This document shows, in pieces, positions 21,838-34,745 of a DNA stretch of 64,000 nucleotides. Each line of letters starts with the position of its first letter. Positions within the stretch are counted from its first letter, which is position 1. Under the pieces are notes generated by a model that worked only from the letters and a program-made list of their open reading frames with translations, was not told the DNA's origin and made no database searches. Source of the DNA: Marchantia polymorpha subsp. ruderalis (Eukaryota; Streptophyta; Marchantiopsida; Marchantiales; Marchantiaceae); the NCBI GenBank assembly GCA_037833965.1, contig AP031355.1, forward strand, positions 27,801,501 through 27,865,500, written 5' to 3'. The position numbers were made by a program, and so were the translations under genes.

Positions 21838-23008
21838 ACTAGTATTCGTTTCATAGACATAAGAATTTGGTACGTGTATTGGAAGAAGGCCAGAAGCTTT
21901 AGCTTCTAAAATATGGTGTAGCTGATCAAGCTCAATGTCGATCCATGATCATGACAGTGACGAAAGAGAGAAGAAGATCAAGAAACGTGCCATCTACGTC
22001 AGGCTGGTCTATGGGATGTATGACAGGGCCCAAGACATACCTGAAGCAGAATGCAGCGAATGGTGGACCAAGGTGCACTATGATCTGCTCCCCTTGGAGT
22101 CAATATTTACTGCGGACGAGCTTAATACCTATGCACCAGGTGCGTGTTCTATCGGACTCACATGATCCATGTCGACCTGAAATCTATCTGCATCCGACCT
22201 TGCTTGACCTTGGCCAAAAATATACGGTTGTGCAGAACTGGAAAAGGAGCGTAAGGATAAGTACTTCGGTGTCTTCCGACGAAAAATAGACAGACCTTCA
22301 GCCGAGGCTCCACAGTGGGTAGTCGCCATCCGGGGAACTAACTTGTTTGCTTTGGCGGATCTCCGAAACGATGCCAAGATCTTTTTTGAGACACTGAACG
22401 AGTCAACACTGAGCCAGCTTCTGTACTATGTGGTCTGGGCTCTCTGTGAGCTACATGGGTCCTGGAACGTGAACGTGACCGGTCATTCACTCGGGGCCGC
22501 AGTGGGCTTGCTGGTCTGTCGAAGGATGGCACTGGAGGGCTGTCTGGTCGAGGGTCACTTCTTCAACCCCCCGTTCGTCACTCTGGATTCGGTGGTGAGC
22601 ACCTGTAGACCACTACGTCAAGCTGGTGTGCTGGCCGCGAACTTAGGTTTACCTGCAGATGAGAGAACCAACAGGAGAAGCAAAGCATTAGCCGAGTTCT
22701 TGACAATTGAAAACTGGTCTCCGTATCTCTATGTGGACAAACATGACTTCATCTGCCGTGAGTTTGTCTCACACTTCAGGAAAGCAATGCACGAACGGCC
22801 GTGGTATTCTCCCTTGACCGACTTAATCCAGAGGTTCGTGGTAGAGACAGAGTCGTACCATCTGCTTCCTTCTGCACATTTGGTTACGAATAGAAAACAC
22901 CATTGCAACCCCATTACAGCACACATGTTGTGGAACTGGATCCGTCCAAATCTCAGATATAATTTCAAGCACGTCAACCTCGAGAATATTCAAGATCCTA
23001 GTATTTAA
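21696..23008 (+). CDS. Class-3 lipase-like alpha/beta hydrolase (At4g10955-like), three exons
   Basis: Proposed exons are 21696-21796, 21931-22139 and 22236-23008. They sum to 1083 nt, a 360-aa protein plus stop, with compatible phases. Donors are CT|GTAAGG and CAG|GTGCGT; acceptors are AAG|C and GCAG|AA. The protein has an N-terminal Lys-rich segment, then WWTKVHYDLL, FGVFRRK, the oxyanion-region WVVAIRGTN, the nucleophile elbow GHSLG (GxSxG serine hydrolase) and FNPPF, in the order of the plant 'GDSL esterase/lipase At4g10955' family, which belongs to the lipase class-3 superfamily despite that name. Substrate is unknown. No signal peptide is evident. The exon 1-exon 2 join is the least certain part. 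This is the only non-transposon gene I recognise here. Confidence 0.75.
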
Positions 23009-24778
23009 CGAATCCCATGAACCTAGAAGGGCATGGGACGAAGTCCGAAAACTGATTGGACCTTGCCAAGCTAAGAATACAGCAGCCTCAGCACACTCCA
23101 TGTTCCAGTGTTCCCTGCACTGCGTCCCCGAGTCTAGACGCAGAGGCCATCGCAGCCGAAGCCTCCGTTCAAGTAATTCCTCAGGAACGATTCCACAACC
23201 ACTTGTGCTTATATCAGAAACTTATAGGGAAACCAGAAAGATGTGTGGGATGTATTAATTTCGCGTGTGTAGCATAGAAGTCTGGAAGATGGTATTCTCC
23301 AAGGCCTCTATCATTCTGATTCTCGACTTCTTCGGCCGCAGTCAGGAACTCTGAAGCTCTTAAATTAGAAAGCTCTGTTGCACGAAATAATTTCTTTCCA
23401 GGGATGAAAGTTGAGTCCAATTTCGAACGCCTTCGGATTTATAGTCAGTTGCATAAATTGTAGTGTGCACTCAAGTGTGTTAGTGTCGTCTTTTAGACCA
23501 TTATAAGAGTCACATGAAGCTCGAATCAACAGTCGAATTCTCAAACCTGGAAGGTAGTATGCTGCTACGGAGTTTTGAAGGAGACGGTACTGTACTGACT
23601 GAGACTGTATCACAGCTACCGCCAGTTCAACAGAAGAGTAACTGGAGAGATAATTACGGATTTGAAAAGTGTCTACCTATCCTCTATTCTTAAATGCTAC
23701 ATAGTTTTGTAAAGGTAAGAGTTATGAACTCTCCCGTTAATTCTATAAATATAAATAAATAATTGATTTTTGTCGAGGAATGCTGTGCTTGGATGGTTAT
23801 ATGGATTAAGTCCATGTATAGATTCAATAATACGCAGTTTGGTGTCAGACTCATCTATGATATTTGAGGCCAAATATGTTGAATATTGCAACAGGACCAC
23901 AAATTATGAAGATCAACCGAGGAATCAATCGGTGAGAATTTTAAAGCTTGAAGTGTTGTCAAAGTTGGAGACAGAACTCGAAACAAATTAACGTATAATT
24001 AGAGGCAGTTTATAGTTTGGAAACACGACCCTATATGTTCTGTCCACAACTCTGGAAGTACCAGTAAATTGGTTCGGTATGACATTCTACTAAACTATCC
24101 AATTGAACTGTATAAGCTCAAAGTTACATTCAGTAATACTGAGAGAACAAGAAAGTGTGAATGCAAACAATTCTCAAAATAGTCATCTTTGACGTAGAAA
24201 CCTGAAAATGTAAGACGTTGCGTCTTATGAAAACTACACAGAATATATTAAACAGTCTCACAATGTCTCAAGAATTTAGAGAACTTTTGAAGATTTGATA
24301 AGAAAAACAATCTGCATTGGATATACTAGATAGCTACTTTATCAGATTGTTACAATTCTTGCCAAAAGACATACTAAGTACCGTCCTAGTTCTGAAATGT
24401 AATGAACACCGCAGGTTCTTTTCACACTGTTCCCACGCTGTTTCCAATTGCCTTCCAAGTTAAGCCCCGTCTAGAGGCGTGACAGGTTTATTCTCGCAAT
24501 CAAGCGGGGCATTGCTATCTTCCAATTTCAAGGCGAGTTCCAAGGCTTCTGCATACATTGTGACAATGCCCGTGAAAATACAGGACTATCCACACACTGT
24601 TCCACTTCCCTGTCCTCCATTGCCTAGACTTGAACGTACCTATCTGGTTACTATCTGGTGAAGAAACTTGGTATCACCATTGCTCTGTTCTTCCAAACGA
24701 ATAATCTTTTGCTGTAGTCTCGATGAACATCTCAGTGCCTCGTGCCACGTCTCGGCTCCTTCAGTCTTCACGTACAAG
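23009..24778. other. Intergenic, nothing recognised
   Basis: AT-rich sequence between the lipase-like gene and the duplicated promoter copy. I see no convincing coding, RNA or transposon feature on either strand. Confidence 0.5.
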
Positions 24779-25528
24779 AATATCGACTTCTTCACTATAA
24801 TGTAATGAAAGGAGGAGACTCACACTCGGAAGACTCGGAAGTGAGCGCAGTATCTGCATCACTGTTTTCCTTTTTTCGTTTATAACTAGGTTTCATGTTT
24901 TAGAAAGATTTGGCATGTTATCTTTCGTGGACTTTTATGCCATTCAAGTTGTTGAACGGGAGTTGAAACTTCTGTCGCTTGCGATATTTTATTTCTGAGT
25001 ATGGGTTCCATCAGTACGGTGTGGTACAGATGATCATGATCATCGGATGATTCGACGACCATGATTCGGAAGCCGTGGACGGAGAGAAGGTCAAAGCCAC
25101 CGCGTGATCCTAGAAACACCGAAGGCAAGCATGTGCAGCATATAAATCAGCTCAAAAGCCGGTTGCATTGGCAGTGGCTCCATGGTGTGGGGTGAGCGAG
25201 CAGGCCTGGATCTGGGCGGCGCAAGAGGAAGTCTTCGTTCGATGATCGTGGAGATTTGTACGGGGATTCCCGACCATCCCTATCACTTTTGCACGAGGTT
25301 TGAACAACGAAGAATTACTGGAAGTCTGGTAATCTTCGTTCTCGCAAACGAATGAGTGGAATCTCCGTTGGATTGTGACAAGTTATTATGCTTCTATGTG
25401 GTGTACTCTTGGCGTACAGCGCTTATAACAAGAGGAAGCAGAAGAAAGCAAAGGAGCACGATCCAGAAAAGATCTTTCATGCAGACGATCAGAAACTGTT
25501 AGGAGACTAGTTTAACTCCAGTTTCTGA
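24779..25528 (+). repeat. Direct repeat, copy 2 (promoter and exon 1)
   Basis: Second copy of 21090-21837, in the same orientation about 3.7 kb downstream. Differences are scattered substitutions plus small indels, including a 9-bp in-frame insertion in exon 1. Confidence 0.9.
25388..25509 (+). pseudogene. Truncated duplicate of lipase-like exon 1
   Basis: ATG 25388 starts an exon-1-like peptide (VLLAY...YNKRKQKKAK) parallel to 21696-21796. The donor GTAAGG of copy 1 is GTTAGG here, and the frame runs to a TAG at 25507-25509. No hydrolase domain follows in the next kilobase. It is therefore a partial duplication, unless it splices to something else. Confidence 0.7.
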
Positions 25529-26411
25529 CCCTAGAGATGAAGAAAGCAACAAAATGAAAAATCGAGTCATCAGAAAACCAGATGTTGAACTCTTCTCACG
25601 ATCAGTATTTTTTCTGCCTTGAAGCTTGGGGTGGTAGGTACATAATGTCTCAAAAATTCCAACGGAATTTCTAATCTCAAGGATTTTTCTGCTATAGGGT
25701 GTGGCAAGAAAAGTTCGACACAATTCTCACTACGATTGGAAAGACGCATTTTCACGACGCTTGCAGCGACGGAAAGTCATGGAATCTTATGTTCCATGAC
25801 TTCACCTTTACATTTACTATTCTTGCAAACTCGAACTCTTGTATATATCGAGATGGCCGCAGGAAAGATCCTCCGAAACTAAAGGAGTTGGATCTTTAGT
25901 GCCGGTGGTAGCTAATTACAGCGAAAGGACGACCAGTTTTTTTCCGCACCTCTTCATCGATCACCGGCTATGCAAATGACGAACTAGCTGGCTTGGTGTT
26001 CTTCGAATGACATTGTGAGATATCAGCTTCAGTTGCATGTCATTTTCTCTTTTAGAGTATTTATCGTGTAGTAATAGCTCGCTGATGACTCGATATCCTA
26101 TGGGCTGTGTAGGGATTGACGATTTGATTCATTTTGATTTCTTACTGTTAAAAGGTACCGTTATAAGTCAAGATGATATAAGGTCAGTTAGCGAATTAAG
26201 GCAGGGCATTACAGTGATAAGGATTTCAAGAATGGTAGAGAGGGAGAACGGGGAGACACATAGAGAGTGGGAACCATTTGCGAGGAAGTGGTAGTCTTGC
26301 TCGGGAACAGGAGTGATTTTTCCTCTCTGTAGTTATCACAAGACTGAAACCTTGTAATGACGGAGGGAAGGTCAAGTCTGAAGGTCTGATATTTGATGTA
26401 TACACTCTAAC
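25529..26411. other. Intergenic, nothing recognised
   Basis: AT-rich, with only short unconserved ORFs. It ends where a minus-strand LTR terminus begins (TGTAATAACCC at 26412). Confidence 0.5.
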
Positions 26412-26852
26412 TGTAATAACCCACCAAAGGCTAAAACTGCAGTATAGCAGCAAAAAGGTCGAACCCACAAGGACAGAGGCAACACACAGAGTACAAAGTG
26501 TCACGTTTAACAGACTATTGAAGAGTTTGAATTCTCAGGCGACTATCACTCCCAGAAATACAGCAAGTGCTCAACTCGGAGGACGCACAGTGCAGCGTTG
26601 TTCACCCCAACACACACTTGAAACTATAGAAACACAACTCAGAGGTCGGTTAAGACCTCTACTTAAGATTTCAGGGGGAAAGTCTCTCACGAGTACATTC
26701 AGCGAATCTGCAGGTAGTGACTTCCAACTTGGCTTTTACAACCCTTCCACTAGTTTCTCCTAGCGTAGGGCACCCGGGTTGGACTTCCTACTTCGGATGC
26801 GGTACCTTCGTCAAACCGAAGTCACTCACGCGCGGTGAACAACACACTCAAC

Positions 26853-27730
26853 TCACAAAACACGCAGAGAATACAGGTCCGAACTGAGAAACTCAACCAG
26901 CTCATCTGCGAGCTTCGCCTTCTCCTTGGCGAACTCCTTTGTCGCCTCTTCAAGTTTCTTATTGCGCAACTTGTCGACGGCCTGGTGCACCTTCCGCGTA
27001 AGAGCAATGTGGCCCAGCAGGCACTCATTCTTCTCCCGCAGATCTTTAATGTCCCCATTCAGACGTGCCAACAACTTGCTGGTGCGGACTTTAGTGCGAG
27101 TTCGCCTGCGCACTAACTCGACGTAGGATCCAAGCTGACGGGGGTCTACATACTTCGTCACCTTGCGGTCAAGATACCTCAACAAAGGTACCACCTGCTC
27201 GCAAAGTGCCGCCGTCGGCGTGTCTGCCACCGATTGCTCCTCCTCCTCACCCGATCCCGATTCCGTTTCTCCTTCTTCGTCATCCTCCGAATTGAGGATT
27301 TCGATTGCCACTGAATTCTCTGGCGATTCTCGTGAGTGGGGCTTCGTAGCGTCTGCTTCGTCTGCTGCCGCTGTTGCCTCACTGCTTCCTCACTGCTTCC
27401 GGCCATAATGTCTAGGGCGGTGGAGGATTTTGGTTGTGCCAAACTCGCACCGCTCGCCCGTCCGGTTTCTACCAACTCCGCATTGCCGAAGGCGTCCACC
27501 GCCTAAGGCGTTCCTGCGGAAGGTGTTTGTGCGGATTGCAATTGTGCGGAGTGCACACGTGTTTCTCCCTTCTGACTGTCATTCCGCTCCTCCGTTAGGT
27601 CCTGCTCCTTTGATAGGTCCTGCTCCGAAGGTGCCTCCGCCGAAGGCGCATTTGTCGGCGCCGCTTCCGCCGAAGGCGGCTCGCCTGAAGTCCCTTGGCC
27701 CTCAGCGGATCTGCGGGTAGTGACTCCCAA
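26853..27730 (-). pseudogene. ORFx middle fragment
   Basis: Carries the Pro/Ser-rich part, an acidic GSGEEEE stretch, the conserved PLLRYLDRK...RRRTRTKV block and the start of the coiled coil. It is then fused to U5 sequence near 26890. It spans at least two frames. Confidence 0.75.
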
Positions 27731-28390
27731 CTCCGGCTTTTACAACCCTTCCACTAGTTTCTGCTAGCACAGGGAACCCGGATTGGACTTCCTACTTCGG
27801 ATCGAAGTCACTCACACGCGGTGAACAACACACTCAACTCACAAAACGCGCAGAGAACACAGGTCCGAGAAACGATCCAGTAGCACACCATAACATTCTA
27901 TTGAAGAGTTTGAATTCTTAGGCACTTGTCATTCCCATAAATACTACAGGGGTTACCCTGAAGGCACCTGCTGCAGCGTAACCTGAATTACAACCAAGGC
28001 TTACTCGAAGTAGCAAAACTTCACTTTGGCATTCAGGGGAAAAATCCCGAAGGGGTACAATTAGGAACAATCACTCGAAAGTGTAAGGGGGAAACTGTTC
28101 AAGTATCTAACTAGTGACTAGCTTTGAGCATCGGCAATCACCCGCAGGTGTAGATCCGAACTACTCAAGTCTCTAACCAGTACACTAGCTCTGAACATTC
28201 GGCCGAAGGCCTTCAGCTACAAAATGCGGATCGCCAAGTTGTAGCTCCTCTTGCGTGGTGACAGAACTAAAGACACAAACACGCAGAGAAAATGAGTTCC
28301 TGATCTGCACTTCCGAAACTGGAAGAATCTCAAGGCAAGATGCCTTGAACTACTTTATACCTTCTTAGTCCTAACTAACACTACACTACA

Positions 28391-29052
28391 CTACACGCTT
28401 GCACGGAACCACGCTACGCTACACTCTGCAGATCCCGTGCTTCGCCTTCTGCGCGACACACTGCCGAGCACTAACTCCCTACCCGCCCAGTCTTCCGCTC
28501 GACTGCGCAGTCCCAGCCGCCGCAGCACCGCCGCAACCTCCACCTCGAGGGTGGCCATGGCGTCCCGCGACCTTGACAGAAACGAATCTAACTTCTTTGC
28601 TACTCGCCGCCGGCTCCGACTGTCAACTGACACCAAACCCGCCGCACGAAACTCTAACTCGCGCAGTGTGAGTTTCTCCTGCGCCGCCACTTCCCAGGGG
28701 GTGTAACCTCTTAGGCAGTGGTTGACTCGCCTCGCCAACTCCTCTTTCGTGCGATTTGCCTCCCGCCGGCGATCGTCTTCAACTACTACTAACTACACGT
28801 TGCGCTCTCAATTCCCCGCACTCTGATTACAGTTTGCGGATTAACTCTTCATCCGCCTGACGTGCGAGCTGACACTGCTCCAGCAACCGTGTCTGCCGCA
28901 CGAGCTCCTCTGACAAAATTCGATTCTGAGCCTGCTTAGAATCACTAGCTCATCAGCGAGCTTCGCCTTCTCCTTGGCGAACTCCTTCGTCGCCTCTTCA
29001 AGTTTCTCATCGAGTGCGAGTCCGCATACGCACTAACTCGACGTAGGACCCA
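28391..29052 (-). pseudogene. ORFx C-terminal fragment
   Basis: Encodes the last 115 residues in one frame (28391-28738: LRELEFRAAG, RSRRRVAKKL, SVAWFRASV). Degraded coiled-coil sequence continues to 29052, where a plus-strand family-I LTR start interrupts it. Confidence 0.75.
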
Positions 29053-29623
29053 TGTGGTAACACACTTTTTGTTTTTTTTGCAGAATTTAAACAATTTTAG
29101 AAAACAAGTACCGAAGCAGTGTTTGTAGTTAGGAATTGGTACGATAAATAGAGTGGATTGAGGAGATCGTCACGAGGTCACGAAGAATCGCGAAGTTGGA
29201 CGTACCATCGCCAAATGCCTTTGGCGCCTTCGGCAAGATCTCCTTTGCTGAGGTGTCTCTACTCACGCGCTTCCAGCGTTTAGGGAAGGTACGCTTCCGG
29301 CACAGACACAGCACAGGCACATCCGGAGGAGATCTTGCTGAAGACGTCAGAGGCCGGCAAGGACCTCTGAAGGCTTCCGACCATGAGTGCGCCTTCGGCG
29401 ATGTGCCGCTAGCGCGGGAGAGAAACCTTCATAACAATCAGGATTCACGGTAGTTCCAGTTGGTTGAGGTCGCATTGGAAAGAGCTCGAGACGCTCGTTC
29501 TAACGAGCCCAAGAGCGCCGGAGATGGATCAGGGACGAAGAAGTTATGAGCGTCGGAAAACTCGCATCCGGACATGCGCTGTTCGCGCTAGGGTTCACCG
29601 TCGGAAAGGACTCCCGTCGAAGT
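29053..29623 (+). repeat. Family-I LTR 5' fragment, plus strand
   Basis: Begins with the exact LTR start TGTGGTAACACAC and matches the first 570 bp or so of the family-I LTR (reverse complement of about 8815-9382). It is then joined, through a short duplicated filler (gaacctgtgcttcgc twice), to the C-terminus of a minus-strand ORFx. Confidence 0.8.
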
Positions 29624-29636
29624 AGAAGAAGAACCT

Positions 29637-31639
29637 GTGCTTCGCGGAACCTGTGCTTCGCCTCCTGCGCGACGGACTGCCGCGCACTAACTCCCTACCC
29701 TGCCAGTCTTCCGCTCGACTGCGCAGTCCCAAATGCTGCAACGCCGCGGACACCTCCGCCTCGAGGGTGGACATTGTATCCCGCGCCTTCGACAGAAAAG
29801 AGTCTAACTTCTTCGCCACCTTCCGCCGACCCCTACTGTCACCTGACAACAACCCGGCTGCACGAAGCTCCAACTCACGCAGTGTGAGTTTCTCCTGCGC
29901 CGCCACTTCCCAGTGGGCGTAGCCCTTGAGACAGTGGGCGACTCACCTCGCCATCTCCTCCTTCGTGCGATCTGCCTCTCGCCTGCGATCATCTTCAATT
30001 ACTACCAACTGCGATTCGGCCTCCGCACGCTGAGCTCTCAATTCCCCGCACTCTGACTGCAGCCTGCGGATCAAATCCTCATCCGCCTGTCGTGCGAGCT
30101 GACACTCCGCTTACAACCGCGTCTTTCGCACGAGCTCCTCTGACAAAATCTGATTCTGAGTTTTCTCTGAAATCAGTTCTTCCGTGGTCTTCACCACATC
30201 CCTGGTGAGTTCTTCCAGTCTCGCCTGCTTCAATGCGTCGTAGTGGGTGTGCGAGTTCCGCACAAGATTATACTGTCCCCACAAACACGCATGCTTCTCC
30301 CGTAAATCCTTCAACTCCCGGTCCACCCTAGCTAGTAGCTTGCTGGTGTGGACTTTAGTGCGAGTCCGCCTGCGCACTAACTCGATGTAGGACCCCGGCT
30401 GGAGTGGATCGACGTATTTATCAAATTTGCGATCCAAGTACCTCAGCAGAGGTATTACCTGCTCAGAGAGCGCCGCTGCCGGCGCTCCAACAATTTCCTC
30501 CTCCTCCTCCTCCTCGGTGTCTCTCGATCCCGACATTGCTTCTATGGAGCCTCCTTCGTCATCATCCGAGGGGAGGATTTCGGTCGCCATTGATTGCGTT
30601 GTCGACTGACCCGAGTGGGGCTGCGAGTTGTCTACGGGTGCTGCCGCCGAAGGCACTCCTGCAGCTTCGCTGCTCCCCGCTAAAAAGTCCAAGGCGGTGG
30701 GTGAATGTGGCCGTGCTACATCCCCATCATCCGCCTGTCTTTCGTCGACTGTGTCCTCTTCGTCGCCGACGTCTGCCGCCGAAGGCAATCGAGCAGAATG
30801 TGTCTGCGCGGGGTGTAATTGCGCATCGCGCATCCGAATTTCGTCCCGCGGACAGACAATCCGCTCCTCCGTTAGGTCCTGCTCCCTCGATCGGTCCTGC
30901 GCGAGGGCTGCGTCTGGCCTGTGCGTAGGCGCAAGTACCGGCGCCTTGTCCGCCGCAAGCGCAGCGCCGAAGGTGACAGAGCCGGAGGCCGCTCGCCCGA
31001 TGTCCCTGGCCCCGAAGGCCCTATCGCCGAAGGCGCATCTGCCGGCGGATTACCCGCCGAAGGTGCGGTCTCCGCACGCTCCCTGCTCAAAACTCGTTGA
31101 CCTGAAGACCCTTGCGCCGAAGGCGCAAATCGCAGCGCGTTATACGCCGGAGGGTCTGGTCCCGAAGGCCCTTGACCCGAAGGCGGATCTTCTGCCGGCT
31201 CCTTCCCCTTCCTACGTTGTATCGGGGGTGAATCCTGCCTACTCGTAGGCGGCCGCCTGTGCGTAGGCGAACTTTCTCTGCCTACGCGTAGGCGAAGGTC
31301 CACGTCCGCTTGAGGTCGCCTTTCCGCTAAAACTCGCCTGTGCGTAGGCGGAACACTCGTCCGCATCGCACGTGGTAACTCCGGAGGCCCTTGGCCCGAA
31401 GGCCGCCTCTCGTCCGTCGGAGGTGTAGCGTGGTTTGCCGCCCCTGCGGACGTCCGCGCTCTCTCGATCCTCTCCGGCGACGCACTTCCCTTCTCCGTGG
31501 CGATCGTCGCCGTGTCCGCGCTGCTGGCTGGTAGCACAAGCCTGCGCGCCTTCTGCTTCGGCCGGCTGCCCACTTTGTGCAGTGGCCGCTGTCGTATGGG
31601 AGCAGTGGGTTCTCGATGCTGCTCCTCCTCTGACTTCTC
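29637..31639 (-). pseudogene. ORFx (family-II-like), truncated at both ends
   Basis: Contains the C-terminal basic tail and coiled coil (29637-30110 and 30111-30833, disrupted near 30110) and the Pro-rich and palindrome-rich middle (30872-31573), with frameshifts. The N-terminal domain is absent because a plus-strand LTR start sits at 31640. Confidence 0.8.
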
Positions 31640-34600
31640 TGTGGTACCCCACTTTTGGTATTTTTGAGGAAATTAAAACATTTTTGGAAAACTGTACCGC
31701 GGCAGCAGTGTAAATAGCCTTTGGTGCATCAAAACAGAGTGAAATCGGAAGATCGCAGAGATTCTCGAGAGAACTCGTAGAATCCAGGAGTGGGGTGCAA
31801 CGTTGGGGACGGACACCACCCTCCATGCGGGCTCTGAAGGTATAACCCCTTCGGCGCAAGGCGCAAAATCCGCCTTCGGCGCTAGAGGAATCCTTCAGAA
31901 CTTGGTCAATTTCCAAACGCCTTGACTTGGTTAGGGTCTTGTTGGGAAGAGCTCGATGCGCTGATTCTAACGAGCCCAAGAACGCCACAAACGGATGAGG
32001 ACTCCGGGAGTTATGAAGGTCGCAAGATACTCAGCTTTCCGCCTACGAGTAGGCGAGGAAAGTTTGTCCTATGCGCGGACGAAGGCAGTTCGCCTACGCG
32101 TAGTCGAAATAGGGTTTGACGTAGGCGCGATGTCCGCCGCGAATGTCGCCTACGCGTAGGCGAGGAAACCTTTGCCCAGGCGGACGAGCGAAGTTCGCCT
32201 ACGCACAGGCGCTTCGGCGTCGGCGGGAAATCCGCCTTCGGCCCTAGAAATGCGCCTTCGGGGTTAGAAATTGTACGGCGCCTTCCGCGTCAGCGCAGCA
32301 GCGTGGACGGGCGAGGAACCACCGGAGTAGTAAGATCCGTACGGACCGTACGGACTGTACGGACGAAACGGATGGATGCGCCTTCGGTCGGACGGAGTTA
32401 CGGCGGCAGGAGCGCCGACGGAGAGGCAAGAAATGGACAGACTGGACGGAGCCTGTTGACCGCAGTCAACGCATTCGGCGCCATCGCAGTAGCGCGGACG
32501 GAATTTGCCTACGCACAGGCGGATGAAGTTCCGCGCCGGCGGAGATTCCGCCGGGGATTCCGCCTACGCAGAAGGGAGTTCAACTTTTGTCCGATGCGCG
32601 GACGATCGCCTTCGGCGGAGGGGGATTGGCCGAGGAGTGGTACGAACGAGTGTAGCGCGCAAGGCGAGAAATCCGCCTTCGGCGCTGCGCACCCATGTCC
32701 GCGGCGTAGTACGCTAGCGGAGTTCAAATTTGCCAATTCGAGCGTGTGAGTTAAATCGGCGTCGGCGGAGCGTGAAGCCGAGCGTGAGAGTGGAGACCGT
32801 TTTAGCGCACAGCCGGCGCGGCCATCAAGTGATTCGACCCTCACGACCAAGAGCCGACCATGACCTTCGACCAGGAGACGGAGGGCACCCCATTCTTGAA
32901 TTCGCGATTTCATTTTCTAGTGCGAACTACGCGCATCCACCTGCTAGCTGTTAAACATTCCAGACATCGCCGCGCGGAGAATTACTTGTTGATTAAGAGA
33001 GAATTGAGTGCGCGCGATTTGGAATTGAGTGAGATTAGAGTTTGCAGAGGGAGCAAGGAGCTCGAGCGGAGCAGAGAGAGAACTAGCGAGCAAGCTAATT
33101 TCAAGAACGCAATGTCGAAGCTGAACAGATTGCGGATGCTGCCGCTCCGGCTTCCACATAACGGGTTGCGTGCTTACGAGGAACGGCTGATTGCAAGAAA
33201 GCTCAATTTCTTGCTGTGGGGATGGAATTACATTTGTGTGGACATGGTGCGCGAATGGCTCGAACCACAGTGACCACCTACGCGCGGATTGCGTCCGCAT
33301 GTCGATCGGTGGACCGTCCAAGATTGGGCGCAGGCATTGGGGAGGTGTGCCGGCATCGACGGGTACCTTCTCTTTGATAGTGAGAGCGTCAAGGTGTCGA
33401 AGCAAGACGAGGCGCAATTTGTGGAATTGTTCAAACGAGAGAGGTCTACCAAGAATGGGTACAAGACCCGCAATTACAAAGATCGCTTCCGCCGAACTTT
33501 AGCGGCGGAGCTGCTGCAATTGCTGCAGCCACACCGCACCTCCTACATCACCTTGTGGCAGGTTTCTTTTGTGGAGCTCATCTTGGAGGGAGCTCCAGTT
33601 CACTGGGCGAGCATCCTGCACAGAGTGATGCGACAGCACGCATTCGAGGAGAAGGGGGGAACTCTCAATCACCTCTCCCCTTTCTTGATCAATTTCTATC
33701 GGCAGAGGAATTGTTTGACCGCGGCGGAGCTCGCTCGCTTTCCGCCATTGTCCGTCGACAATCCCGGGAAGTATGTGCGGGATAACGAGGTCGACACCGA
33801 TGCAGAGGATTCACCACCTTCTACTCCGCCGACACGGAGGGACGAGGGAAGAAGCACACCCGCAGCAAGAGTGCCGCGGAAGCGTCGATGGAGAGAGGAG
33901 TCAGAGGAGGAGCAACATCGAGAACCCATTGCTCCCATACGACAGCGGCCACTGCACGAAGTGTGCAGCCGGCCGAAACAGAAGGCGCGCAGACTTGTGT
34001 TACCAGCCAGCAGCGCGGACACGGCGACGATCGCCACGGAGAAGCGAAGTGCGTCGCCGGAGAGGATCGAGAGAGCGCGGACGTCCGCAGGAGCGGCGGA
34101 CCACGCTACACCTCCGAGAGACGAGAGGCGACCTTCGGGCCAAGGGCCTCCGGAGTTACCACGTGCGATGCGGACGAGTGTTCCGCCTACGCACAGGCGA
34201 GTTTCAGCGGAAAGGCGACCTCAAGCGGACGTAGACCTCCGCCTACGCGTAGGCAGAGAAAGTTCACCTACGCACAGGCAGGATTCACTCCCGATACAAC
34301 ATAGGAAGGGGAAGGAGCCGGCGGAAGATCCGCCTTCGGGTCAAGGGCCTTCGGGACCAGACCCTCCGGCGTACAACGCGCCGCGATTTGCGCCTTCGGC
34401 GCCAGGGCCTTCGCGTCAACGAGTTTTGAGCAGGGAGCGTGCGGAGACCGCACCTCCGGCGTATAACCCGCCGGCAGATGCGCCTTCGGCGGTAGGGCCT
34501 TCGGGGCCAGGGACATCGGGCGAGCGGCCTCCGGCTCTGTCGCCTTCGGCGCTGCGCCTGCGGCGGACAAGGCGCCGGTACTTGCGCCTACGCACAGGCT

Positions 34601-34745
34601 AGACGCAGCCCTCACGCAGGACCGATCGAGGGAGCAGGACCTAACGGAGGAGCGGATTGTCTGTCCGCGGGACGAAATTCGGGTGCGCGATGCGCAATTA
34701 CACCCCGCGCAGACACATTCCGCTCGACCACCTTCGGCGGCGGAC
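31640..34745 (+). repeat. Family-II LTR (element D), plus strand, interrupted by element C
   Basis: Starts with TGTGGTACCCCAC, like the LTRs of element E. It has a 1.2-kb U3 front region with several GCCTACGCGTAGGC palindromes and a GTACGGACC tandem run (about 32339-32370), then ORFx from 32860. Cut at 34745 by the LTR start of element C; its remainder should lie right of the window. Confidence 0.85.
32860..34745 (+). pseudogene. ORFx (family II, element D), two in-frame stops and interrupted
   Basis: ATG 32860 (MTFD) matches the start of the intact family-II ORFx in element E. One frame covers the N-terminal domain and the Pro/Arg-rich middle. It is broken by a TGA at 33271-33273 and a TAG at 34600-34602, then truncated at 34745 by the insertion of element C. 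Confidence 0.87.

Larger units (their letters stand above)
26412..29052 (-). repeat. Rearranged minus-strand LTR fragments
   Basis: The order on the plus strand is: LTR terminus and U5 (26412 to about 26890); a middle portion of ORFx (to about 27712); a second R-U5 piece with TATAAAGTAG at 28359-28350; then the ORFx C-terminal coding region (28391 to about 29052). An ORFx stretch is present twice (about 26897-26967 and 28945-29015). Two truncated LTR copies have therefore been joined, rather than one LTR simply deleted. Confidence 0.7.

Noticed and set aside
18706..26411. Low-copy island as a single insertion between LTR pieces
   Set aside because: Flanking bases (ATGTA after 18705, CTAAC before 26412) do not form a target duplication, and the flanking LTR fragments are in opposite orientations and of different types.
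31250..32230. Regularly recurring palindromes as a CRISPR-like array
   Set aside because: Spacing is irregular, the repeats vary, they overlap coding sequence and the context is a plant retroelement.
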